Assembly: GCA_937996585.1 (NCBI GenBank)
Contig: CALKUW010000158.1
Span: 1-13,054 of the forward strand
Origin: an uncultured Flavobacteriales bacterium
GTDB lineage: Bacteria > Bacteroidota > Bacteroidia > Flavobacteriales_D > Sanyastnellaceae
Direction: 5' to 3'
DNA: 13,054 nt
A model generated the notes under the pieces. It had not been told where the DNA came from. It saw nothing but the letters and a program-made list of their open reading frames with translations, and did no database searches. Positions 6,086-13,054 of this stretch are shown in pieces. Within the stretch, counting starts at the first letter, position 1. Every line of letters starts with the position of its first letter. A program made the position numbers and the translations under genes.

Positions 6086-9000
6086 AATTCGCCTTCGGGT
6101 TGGCCCGACTGCGACACCACATGTCTGGTAACCTCCTATGCACTGCAGGACGACACCGTCGCCTGCCTGGATGAGTTGGCCGCATATACTTGTGCCTCAT
6201 TGACCCTGGTGGATACCTGCACCTTGGCGCAGACCCTGGCCTTTCATGTGATCGGCAGTGGAGCGGACAGCGTGACGACGTGTGAAGCCACGACCGCCTT
6301 GGGTGACGGTCCGGATGGGGCCATTCGCCTGACAGGCATTGCGGCGAGCGGCCTTGCCGCCAGTGACGAGTTCATCGAGACGGAGGTGGGGTTGACCCTG
6401 ACGCAGTATGCCAATGACGTGGCGATCCTGACCGGTGAGGTGGCGGCCGCGGGCAACCCCGACCAGCGCTTCGAGGTGTTCATCGTCTATGAAAACCGCG
6501 TGGACGGTTCCGATTGGGCCGGTGGATACAAGCACTGGAATGGCTGCACACCCCCGACGGACACGTGGGACATCTATACCATGAAGAACGACCAGAGCCA
6601 CCTGCTCGGTCGCGGGGCATTTGAAGGCAGTCTGTTGCAGTTGCAGCACGCACCGAGTTCCCAATTCTTTGGCTTCCAGGTGGGAGAGGGGGCCAATGAC
6701 CACAACTGCGCATACGGTGCGGGAGGATGGTTCGCCTGGGAGGGTACCATCTGCGGCGCACCGGCGGCAGGTGCCTTGGGAGACGTCATCGTGGACCTCG
6801 ATTGCAGCACCGGTTTCGATCCCTGTACGGCACAGTCCATTGCCTACTTCAATGCCTACGTACCCGACTGCGGTGTCCTGCAATACAGCATCGACATCCT
6901 GCGCGTCGACGACGAGGCCCCGGTTATTTCAGGGGTGCCCGACGACATCAACGTGGTCTGCCTTCCTGAGCTTCCCGAGCCCGATGGGGTGACGGTCACG
7001 GACAATTGCCCCGTGCCGGGGTTCCCGACCCTGACTTACGAGGGTGTGTCCCAGATCGAGACCGCCGACGGCGATTGCCGGACCTTCGCCCAGACATGGC
7101 GGGCTGAGGATGAATGCGGAAATGTGACCACCGCGTCGCGCCTGATCCATCAGTTTGAGGACCAGCCGCCCGTGATGGTCGGACTGGAGGTCGTGATGAT
7201 CGAATGCGACGAGTGGCCCGGTGGATTCGAGCCGCCTTTCGAAGCATTGGTCGACGCGGGCATCATCGATGTGGCGGACAACTGCACCATCGACACTGTG
7301 CTCATCGAATACGGCGTGATGTCGGGCGGTTGCTACTACGACCACATCTTGACCTACACCCCCATTGACGAATGCGGCAACATCGGGGACAGCTTCATGC
7401 AGATTGTCGTGGTGGACGACCAGACACCGCCGACCCTGGTGGACGTACCGGCCGACACCATCATATCCTGCACCACGCCTCCGGATGCCGTGGACGCATT
7501 GCCCTACGCCATCGACAATTGCGACGGTGCCGTCAACATGACCTTCGAGATCAATTACCTCGACGACGGGGACGGCTGCGACGAGACCTACATCATCGAG
7601 CGGATCTTCATTGCGCAGGACTGCGGCTACAACCACGCGCGGGACACCCAGATGGTGCATGTCGTGGATACGGCTGGACCCGTGCTCACCTTGAATGTAC
7701 CGGGCGATACGACGCTTTACGGCTGCTTCGGCGATGTGGATGTGACCTCGGAGCTTCTAGGTGATGCCACCTACGCCGTGAGCGACGATTGCGGTGAATT
7801 CACCTACACATTGGATGTGACCGACAGTGAAGTGGAGTACGTGTGCACCTGCACCTATGAAGGAGACTCGTCTCTGTTCAATCCCTGCAGCCTGGCACCC
7901 GGAGATTTCCGCACCCAGACGCAGGGCGGCTGGGGTCAGGACACTTGCAGTGGGGACAATCCCGCCTGCTACCGTGATGCCAATTTCGATTCGGCGTTCC
8001 CGGACGGCATCACGGTGGGGTGTGCCTCCGGCAGCTTGACCTTCACCTCCTCAGCTGCGGTCGCGGCCTTCCTCCCTTGTGGAGGACCGCCCTCCGTGGC
8101 GACTGGAAACCTGACGGATCCCTCCTGTGACCAGAACGTCTTCGCGGCGCAGTTGCTGACGGCCAAGCTCACGTTGGGCTTCGACCAGGCCGATGCAAGC
8201 TTCTCCTCCTCGCCGCTGGGCATCGAACTGCTCAGCCCGGATTCCGGACCGCTCCAGGCGTACACCATCCAGCAGATCGTCGACGCAGCCGACCTTGTCC
8301 TGGGCAACTGCGCGGACAGCTGGTTCGCCGACCTCGGCTTCACCATCCCCAATCTCGTGGAGGCCCTTACGAATTTCAACGAGTCCTTCATCGACGGCAC
8401 TTCGGTCAGCGGTGAGATGCGGTTGGCGGATTGCACCACCTACGTCACGACTGACGGCAAGGTGTGCACGGGCCCTGAGGTGGGCAGCGGCGTCTTCGAG
8501 CGCACCTGGACCCTGACCGCCACCGACTGTGCGGGCAATACCTCCGTACTGGAGGCCTCGCAGGCGGTAAACGTGATCGATACCACGGCCCCCGCCCTCG
8601 CGGTGGAGCCGCAGGTTTCCCTTGATTGCGCCGATTGGGGTGACGGGTTCTCCGTGGAGGAGGCCCTGGCCCTCGGTTTCCTCACGGTTTCCGACGACTG
8701 CGGGCTCGATACTGTGGTCGTGGAACTGGTCGGTGAGGTGAGCAACGGCTGTGCCGGTGCCGTGGAGGTGCGCTATGAAGCCACCGATTGGTGCGACAAC
8801 ATCAGCGAAGGCACGCAAATCATCCTGCTGGTCGACACGGTGGCTCCGGTCTTCATCCAGCTGCCGGCCGACAGCGCCCTGTCCTGCGACGGGGACCCGA
8901 ATCCCTATGTGGCGGGTGCGGCCGTGGCCGTGGATGCCTGCAGCGACGAGGTCACCATCACGACCTCCGATGAGCTGGTCATCGATGGCTGCGCGAGCAC

Positions 9001-12000
9001 GGCCGTCTGGGAGCGGACCATTACCGCTACGGACTTCTGCGGCAATGCCACCACGCACGTCCAGCTTTTCCCCCGACAGGACCTCACGCCACCCACCCTG
9101 ACGGCCGTCCCCACCGATACGACAGTGGCCTGCACGCTGCCTGCGTTCGACCCGACCTCCGTCTCCGCGACGGACGACTGCGATGCCACGGTGGACATCA
9201 GCACCGTGGATGACACCGTGCTGTACGTTTGCACGGGCACCTTCACGGTGGAGCGGACCATCACCGCTGCGGATTGCGCGGGCAATGAAGCCACACACAT
9301 CCAGACCATCAGCGTTCAGGACACCGTGGCACCGGAATTGACCACAAGTGGCAACCTCATCGACATCGACTGCGCGGTCTGGTCGTGCGACGTGGACCTG
9401 CTTGAGGAGCTTGGTCACGTCTCGGCCTCCGACAACTGCGGGGACCTCACCTTGACGGCAAATTGCCTCGAGGTGTCCGGCGGCTGCTTCCTTTCCGGAG
9501 GTCGCTACACGGTGGACTACACGGCCACGGATGCCTGTGGCAACAGTTCCACCGCGACCCAGATTGTCACGCTCATCGATACTGTAGCACCGGTGGCGTC
9601 GATCACCTGTCCGGCTGATGTGCAGCTTGTTCTAGGTACGGATTGCACCTACGATCTTGGCGCACCGGACGCCGCCGCCCCCTGGGGTGCACCGACGGGT
9701 TCCGCAACGGATCAATGTGACGATGTATTGGATCTCGAATACAGCCATTCGGATGCCGCACCGACTTACGCATGTGAGGGCGACGGCGGCAACCGCACCA
9801 TCCTGCGGACGCACACCCTGGTGGCAACGGATGATTGTGGCAATGCCGACACCGTCAGCTGTGTCCAGACGATTGAGCTGCTTGATGAGACGGGTCCGGT
9901 CGTGACCCTCGATCCGCCGATGCCGCAAAACCTGTTCGAATGCCTGGCCGACACGGATACCAGCCTGGTCGGATTGGGCGCCCTGACCGCCACGGCGGAG
10001 GATGCCTGCGGCGGCGCGGTCGATGTGGTCATCACCTATTCCGATGTGGTCACCCAGACCTGTGCGGGCGATGACAGCGATCCCGAGGGCAACGCGACCC
10101 TCGACCGGACCTTCACTGTGACCGCCACCGATTGCATGGGCAACACCACTGTGGCGACCCACACGCAAACGGTCAATTTCTTCGATGTGACGGATCCCTC
10201 GATTGTGCTGGAGTGCCCTGCTGACACGACGTTGGAGGCGGATGCGGATTGCAACGTCGACCTCGACCCGACCCTCATCGGTGAGCCGGGCATCACCACC
10301 TTCGACAACTGCGACTCGGACGTGGCCTACACGGTTGCGCACAGCGATGTGGAGACCGCAGGAGACTGCCTCGGGAAGCGCACCATCGTGCGGACCTTCA
10401 CGGTCACCGCCATCGATGATTGTGGCCATGAGACCGTCGCCATGTGCGACCAGACCATCAACGTCGTCGATGTGACGGCACCCACCCTGGCCGTGACCTG
10501 TCCGGACGCGCTGGAAGTGACCCTCGATGCCGATTGCAGTTGGTCGGGTGCCTCCGGGCAGCCGCTCGTCATCGCCTCGGACGGCTGTGACCCATCACCT
10601 GACGTCACCGTCACCTCGGCGGACCACGACACCACGATGCTGTGCACGGGCGACGATGCGGTGCTGGAAGGCAGCCTGAGCTTCACGCGTACCTTCACCA
10701 TCACCGCTACGGACGATTGCGGCAACACCGCTTCCACGAGCTGCGATCAGTTGATCACCCTCCTCGATGAAGCGGCCCCGGTCAACCACGTACTCGAAAC
10801 CCTGCCGACGGACACACTGTTCCTGGACGAGGATTGCCTCGCGGACCTGACGCCGGGCACGGAGCCCACGTCCTCGGCGGAAGACGGATGCGACAGCGAT
10901 GTGGCCATCACCGTGACCCACACGGACGACCCGGCCGTCTATGCCGCACTTTCCGACGGTGTGACCCTCGAGATCGACACCCTGTCCATCTCGGAGGTGC
11001 CGGGGGCCACGACATACCGCATCTATGCGGTGCTCAACAACCTCGGTGACTGCCTCAGTGCCGTGGTCGGCGAAGGATTCGATGCCACGTGGATCACGTC
11101 CACGGAGCCCTTCTTCCAGCACCCGCTCGGCGGCATCACCCCCGAGAACATCGACCCGGTACTCTTCGGCCTCTATCCCGACCTCGAGCAGGACTCCTGG
11201 GTGACCATCGGCATCGATGGTCCGCCCATCGCCCAGCTCAACCAGGCCGGCGTGCAGATCGTGGAATCCTCACCCTGGGTGGCCGGATTCGAGGCCGGTG
11301 GCTCAGTGGCGCTCAACAGCAACTTCGGCGACGGCTGGTTCTCCCTGCCCACTTCCTCCAACGGAACGCCGGGCTTCGACGGCCGCGTGCTGCTCGCCCA
11401 GCTGACGACGGCAGGCCACCTCAGCGGTCAGTTGTACCTCCAGGTGCTCGAGGGCGGTCCCGGCGGTCCCGACCAGCGGTACACCCTGACCTTTGGCAAT
11501 GCCTGCACCGACGAGGACGGCCTGCAGGAAGGCAGCTACACCTTCACCCGCACCTGGCAGAGCGAGGCGGTGGACGATTGCGGCAACACCTCCAGCGTCG
11601 CCACCTTCCAGAACATCGCCGTACTGGACACGATCGCTCCCCAGTTCACCCATACCTGCGGGCTGACCAACGGGGAGGAGCTGACGCTGCCTTGCGCAGG
11701 GGAGAACATCCTCGATTTCGATCCGCTGCCCGCACCGTGTGAGACGGAGGCCGTGGACCAGTGCGACACGGAAGTGGGCATCGCCCGTTTCGATGACCTG
11801 CATCCCGATGCTCCGACGGATGGGGTGTGCAATGTGTGCGCTCCGACCGATCCGGCACCCTTCAACGGCCCGTTGACCTGCGATGGTGAGGCACCGGAAA
11901 GCATGCGGCTGTACAATTTCAATGGAGCGGACCAGGCGGCCTTCACGTTGGTATCGACTGAAGTATCCCGCTTTGCCGTGGGCTGCGACAGTACCATTGC

Positions 12001-12859
12001 CGTGACCCTGCACCTCGAGGACGGCGCCGGCGGCGGTTTCCTGTTCGAGGCCGACTACTTCGGCGGCTGGGACTGGGACACCTGGAACGGTGACCATCCA
12101 TACGTGGGCGTCGACGGTGCCTACAAGAAGGACTGCGCCGCGGTCTACCCAGGCATCCCCGTGTGGTTGGACTGGAACTACTTCATCATGTCGTCCGGCA
12201 CGCTGACGGGTACCGGCACGTTCTCCGGCTCGAGCTTTGCCCTGAACCACCAGCCCCTCAGCGGCTACTTCGGATTCCAGGTCGGCCCCGGAGCCAACAA
12301 CAAGAACGAGGAGTACGGTGCCAGCGGTTGGTTCTTCTGGCAGGGTGAGCTCGTGGTGGACGGCACTTCCCTCGGCAACGCGATGTCGAGTGGCGACATC
12401 TTCGTTGATCTCGACTGCTGCCTGCCTTGGACGGTCGAGCACGACTACGTTGCCCAGGACGATTGCGGCAATGCGACCACCTTCGAATACACGGTGACGA
12501 ACACCGGCGAAACTGCACCGGAAGGCGCAGGCATTTCCGGCGGTCAGCACCAGGACGGTCCGGTCGTGATCGGAGGGGGGCTTGCCGACAAGCAAACCTT
12601 CAACATCATGGGGCTGATGCCCAACCCGACTTCGGATCTGGCCCAGCTCCAGTTCGAGGTGTTCGAGACCCAACGCGTGACCGTTCGGCTGCACGCCATG
12701 ACGGGTGAATTCCTCATGGAATTGTTCGACGGCGTGACCTCACCTGGCAATGCCTATCAGGTCAATGTTGGTGTGTCCAACCTCGCCTCCGGCCTCTACC
12801 AACTGCGGGTTTCGGGCGCTGCACAAAGCGAAGTGCGCAAGCTGCTCGTTGCCGAGTAA
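5999..12859 (+). CDS. Giant HYR-like repeat protein with signal peptide and T9SS type A sorting domain
   Basis: Complete 2286-residue paralogue of the upstream gene, predicted to be Sec-exported, carried across the outer membrane by the T9SS and surface-anchored or released. ATG 5999 is the first in-frame start after an in-frame TGA at 5984; ATG 6002 is equally possible. Residues 1-29 form a signal peptide with a likely ALA/N cleavage. Order: degenerate Cys-rich N-terminal unit about 30-300 containing module B (104-269); four HYR-like units from about 303, the fourth holding module X (615-812); four short then four long units, residues about 860-1589; a unit from about 1590 with module A (1647-1836); a unit from about 1877 with module B (1965-2140); Gly-rich linker; sorting domain 2201-2286 ending VRKLLVAE. 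Very acidic and Thr/Cys-rich, with about ten lysines. No catalytic site is visible, so adhesion or structural scaffolding is inferred. A terminator and AT-rich spacer upstream imply its own promoter. Confidence 0.95.
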   Translation: MMFTSPCPSQRSILIAAILSLFCTAPALANSPSGWPDCDTTCLVTSYALQDDTVACLDELAAYTCASLTLVDTCTLAQTLAFHVIGSGADSVTTCEATTALGDGPDGAIRLTGIAASGLAASDEFIETEVGLTLTQYANDVAILTGEVAAAGNPDQRFEVFIVYENRVDGSDWAGGYKHWNGCTPPTDTWDIYTMKNDQSHLLGRGAFEGSLLQLQHAPSSQFFGFQVGEGANDHNCAYGAGGWFAWEGTICGAPAAGALGDVIVDLDCSTGFDPCTAQSIAYFNAYVPDCGVLQYSIDILRVDDEAPVISGVPDDINVVCLPELPEPDGVTVTDNCPVPGFPTLTYEGVSQIETADGDCRTFAQTWRAEDECGNVTTASRLIHQFEDQPPVMVGLEVVMIECDEWPGGFEPPFEALVDAGIIDVADNCTIDTVLIEYGVMSGGCYYDHILTYTPIDECGNIGDSFMQIVVVDDQTPPTLVDVPADTIISCTTPPDAVDALPYAIDNCDGAVNMTFEINYLDDGDGCDETYIIERIFIAQDCGYNHARDTQMVHVVDTAGPVLTLNVPGDTTLYGCFGDVDVTSELLGDATYAVSDDCGEFTYTLDVTDSEVEYVCTCTYEGDSSLFNPCSLAPGDFRTQTQGGWGQDTCSGDNPACYRDANFDSAFPDGITVGCASGSLTFTSSAAVAAFLPCGGPPSVATGNLTDPSCDQNVFAAQLLTAKLTLGFDQADASFSSSPLGIELLSPDSGPLQAYTIQQIVDAADLVLGNCADSWFADLGFTIPNLVEALTNFNESFIDGTSVSGEMRLADCTTYVTTDGKVCTGPEVGSGVFERTWTLTATDCAGNTSVLEASQAVNVIDTTAPALAVEPQVSLDCADWGDGFSVEEALALGFLTVSDDCGLDTVVVELVGEVSNGCAGAVEVRYEATDWCDNISEGTQIILLVDTVAPVFIQLPADSALSCDGDPNPYVAGAAVAVDACSDEVTITTSDELVIDGCASTAVWERTITATDFCGNATTHVQLFPRQDLTPPTLTAVPTDTTVACTLPAFDPTSVSATDDCDATVDISTVDDTVLYVCTGTFTVERTITAADCAGNEATHIQTISVQDTVAPELTTSGNLIDIDCAVWSCDVDLLEELGHVSASDNCGDLTLTANCLEVSGGCFLSGGRYTVDYTATDACGNSSTATQIVTLIDTVAPVASITCPADVQLVLGTDCTYDLGAPDAAAPWGAPTGSATDQCDDVLDLEYSHSDAAPTYACEGDGGNRTILRTHTLVATDDCGNADTVSCVQTIELLDETGPVVTLDPPMPQNLFECLADTDTSLVGLGALTATAEDACGGAVDVVITYSDVVTQTCAGDDSDPEGNATLDRTFTVTATDCMGNTTVATHTQTVNFFDVTDPSIVLECPADTTLEADADCNVDLDPTLIGEPGITTFDNCDSDVAYTVAHSDVETAGDCLGKRTIVRTFTVTAIDDCGHETVAMCDQTINVVDVTAPTLAVTCPDALEVTLDADCSWSGASGQPLVIASDGCDPSPDVTVTSADHDTTMLCTGDDAVLEGSLSFTRTFTITATDDCGNTASTSCDQLITLLDEAAPVNHVLETLPTDTLFLDEDCLADLTPGTEPTSSAEDGCDSDVAITVTHTDDPAVYAALSDGVTLEIDTLSISEVPGATTYRIYAVLNNLGDCLSAVVGEGFDATWITSTEPFFQHPLGGITPENIDPVLFGLYPDLEQDSWVTIGIDGPPIAQLNQAGVQIVESSPWVAGFEAGGSVALNSNFGDGWFSLPTSSNGTPGFDGRVLLAQLTTAGHLSGQLYLQVLEGGPGGPDQRYTLTFGNACTDEDGLQEGSYTFTRTWQSEAVDDCGNTSSVATFQNIAVLDTIAPQFTHTCGLTNGEELTLPCAGENILDFDPLPAPCETEAVDQCDTEVGIARFDDLHPDAPTDGVCNVCAPTDPAPFNGPLTCDGEAPESMRLYNFNGADQAAFTLVSTEVSRFAVGCDSTIAVTLHLEDGAGGGFLFEADYFGGWDWDTWNGDHPYVGVDGAYKKDCAAVYPGIPVWLDWNYFIMSSGTLTGTGTFSGSSFALNHQPLSGYFGFQVGPGANNKNEEYGASGWFFWQGELVVDGTSLGNAMSSGDIFVDLDCCLPWTVEHDYVAQDDCGNATTFEYTVTNTGETAPEGAGISGGQHQDGPVVIGGGLADKQTFNIMGLMPNPTSDLAQLQFEVFETQRVTVRLHAMTGEFLMELFDGVTSPGNAYQVNVGVSNLASGLYQLRVSGAAQSEVRKLLVAE
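6308..6805 (+). other. Module B, copy 2 (N-terminal, divergent)
   Basis: Residues 104-269 of the second protein. It aligns with the C-terminal copies through 'FFGFQVGEGAND', 'YGAGGWFAWEG', 'LQLQHAPSS' and 'VIVDLDC'. The 'YKKDC' segment is replaced by a 'WNGCTPP' segment. It is framed by a Cys-rich half unit before and 'YFNAYVPDCG' strands after, so it also sits inside a degenerate HYR-like unit. Confidence 0.7.
6905..7840 (+). repeat. Short HYR-like units (three complete, fourth interrupted)
   Basis: Units begin near 6908, 7160, 7418 and 7667, giving periods of 249-258 bases (83-86 codons), shorter than those in the first gene. Openers are VDDEAP, FEDQPP, VDDQTPP and VDTAGP, followed by a strand ending in Cys and a closing 'DECGN'-like motif. 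The fourth unit is split by module X. Confidence 0.78.
7841..8434 (+). other. Module X (unnamed ~195-residue domain)
   Basis: Residues about 615-812. Landmarks are 'GDFRTQTQGGWG', 'YRDANFDSAFPDGITVGC', 'LTFTSSAAVAAFLPCGGPP', 'AQLLTAKLTLGFDQADA', 'QQIVDAADLVLGNC', 'LVEALTNFNESFIDGT' and 'MRLADC'. Unlike the all-beta surroundings it appears to contain helices (LLTAKLTLGF, IQQIVDAADLVLG, VEALTNFNESF). I recall similar stretches in other Bacteroidota surface proteins but no family name, and I assign no function. It occurs once here, and the closing 'FERTWTLTATDCAGN' strands of the host unit follow. Confidence 0.65.
8573..10765 (+). repeat. Tandem HYR-like array: four short then four long units
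   Basis: Unit openers (D of D-x-x-x-P) lie at 8579, 8834, 9080, 9320, 9578, 9884, 10184 and 10469; the next unit opens at 10766. The first four periods are 240-258 bases and the last four 285-306. The short class has an early Cys after the opener and a 'SDDCG/TDDCD' motif. The long class has the 'PADxxLxxDxxC' and 'CDSDV..T.SD' pattern shared with the first gene. Confidence 0.82.
10937..11506 (+). other. Module A, copy 2
   Basis: Residues 1647-1836, exactly 190 residues as in copy 1. Landmarks are 'TTYRIYAVLNN', 'FFQHPLGG', 'DSWVTIGID', 'FGDGWFSLP', 'RVLLAQLTTAG', 'LSGQLYLQVL' and 'LTFGNAC'. It is followed by 'EGSYTFTRTW...VDDCGN', the closing strands of the interrupted unit. Confidence 0.75.
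11891..12418 (+). other. Module B, copy 3 (C-terminal)
   Basis: Residues 1965-2140, the closest partner of copy 1 in the first gene: 'MRLYNFNGAD', 'YKKDCAAVYPG', 'VWLDWNYFIMSSGTLTGTG', 'SSFALNHQP', 'YFGFQVGPGANNKN', 'SGWFFWQG' and 'VDLDCC'. It is followed by 'DYVAQDDCGN', the last strands of the host unit. Confidence 0.75.
12599..12856 (+). other. T9SS type A C-terminal sorting domain (second gene)
   Basis: Residues 2201-2286, 86 residues as in the first gene. Motifs are 'IMGLMPNPTSD', 'RVTVRLHAMTGEFLMEL', 'LASGLYQLRVSG' and terminal 'VRKLLVAE'. It follows a Gly-rich linker (SGGQHQDGPV, IGGGL). Confidence 0.93.
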
Positions 12860-12895
12860 AGATTGTATAATTAGACGTAAACTAATATTAGCCGT

Positions 12896-12927
12896 TGCTG
12901 CCTCAACCAATGAAGGTTGGGGCAGCA
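12896..12927 (+). terminator. Hairpin after the second gene, possible terminator
   Basis: A 13-bp stem pairs 12896-12908 (tgctgcctcaacc) with 12915-12927 (ggttggggcagca) with one T-G wobble and a 6-base loop, 36 bases after the stop codon. The position fits a terminator but no T-run follows directly, so it may instead protect the 3' end of the mRNA or act with the next hairpin. Confidence 0.55.
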
Positions 12928-12950
12928 CCATTGAAACTGCGCATTTTCCG

Positions 12951-12976
12951 AAACGGAGCTTCGCCTTGAAGCGTTT
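12951..12976. other. Bulged hairpin in the 3' spacer
   Basis: AAAC (12951-12954) pairs with GTTT (12973-12976) and GCTTC (12958-12962) with GAAGC (12968-12972), with a 3-base bulge and a 5-base loop. It is weak and could be chance. Confidence 0.25.
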
Positions 12977-13014
12977 ATGAATTGCATATAACAAAGGGTG
13001 TGTTTCGGCAGGAA

Positions 13015-13054
13015 ATGAGGATATTCAAACCAACCAAACCACTTTGTGATGCCC
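13015..13054 (+). CDS. Possible start of a further gene, cut by the window edge
   Basis: An ATG at 13015 opens 13 codons (MRIFKPTKPLCDA) that stay open to the end of the window, after a 155-base spacer from the preceding stop. The basic N-terminus would suit a signal peptide, but too little is visible to judge. An open run this short is expected often by chance. Confidence 0.18.
   Translation, partial: MRIFKPTKPLCDA

Noticed and set aside
5983..6174. ATG at 5983 opening a 63-codon frame before the second giant gene
   Set aside because: It overlaps the second gene in another frame and ends within it; the frame from 5999 has a proper signal peptide and 2286 codons.
8051..9418. A 455-codon minus-strand ORF, and a similar one at 11303-12694
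   Set aside because: Both lie opposite well-supported repeat-coding sequence and encode Arg/Val/Gly-rich strings with no domain; shadows of the high-GC plus-strand gene.
12750..12980. A 76-codon plus-strand ORF across the end of the second gene
   Set aside because: It starts inside the sorting-domain coding region in another frame and passes through the 13-bp hairpin; no recognisable product.

Overview
The window comes from a high-GC member of the Bacteroidota. Both large genes end in a type IX secretion system (T9SS) type A C-terminal sorting domain. Both are built from cysteine-containing hyalin-repeat-like (HYR-like) Ig-fold units, an architecture typical of giant Bacteroidota surface or secreted proteins. 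The coding lines I counted are about 65% GC, while the spacer between the genes is about 33% GC. I cannot name a genus.

Layout. Positions 1-5670 (+) hold the 3' part of a giant gene. It starts inside a repeat, has no signal peptide, and continues left of the window. A perfect 12-bp UUCG-loop terminator follows at 5694-5722. Next is an AT-rich, probably regulatory spacer (about 5743-5998) with two inverted repeats and three copies of the 8-mer TTCGTCGA. Positions 5999-12859 (+) hold a complete 2286-residue paralogue with a signal peptide, about fourteen HYR-like units and a sorting domain. After it come a 13-bp hairpin (12896-12927), a smaller bulged hairpin, and possibly the first codons of another gene at the right edge (13015 onward, weak).

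How the genes relate. The last ~690 codons of gene 1 and the last ~700 of gene 2 have the same order: HYR-like unit with module A, HYR-like unit with module B, Gly-rich linker, sorting domain. They look like diverged duplicates. Both proteins should enter the periplasm by Sec (seen directly only for gene 2), cross the outer membrane through the T9SS and end up on the surface or released. No enzyme active site is visible in either. An adhesive or structural role is inferred from architecture, not shown.

Most notable observation. The proteins are not simple strings of domains. Non-Ig modules (lamin-tail domain, jelly-roll-like domain, and three conserved modules for which I know no family name, here called A, B and X) are inserted inside HYR-like units. 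In six of eight cases they sit in the same loop, just before the final 'TFTRTW...TATDDCGN' strands, as if the repeat were a scaffold displaying modules from one loop.
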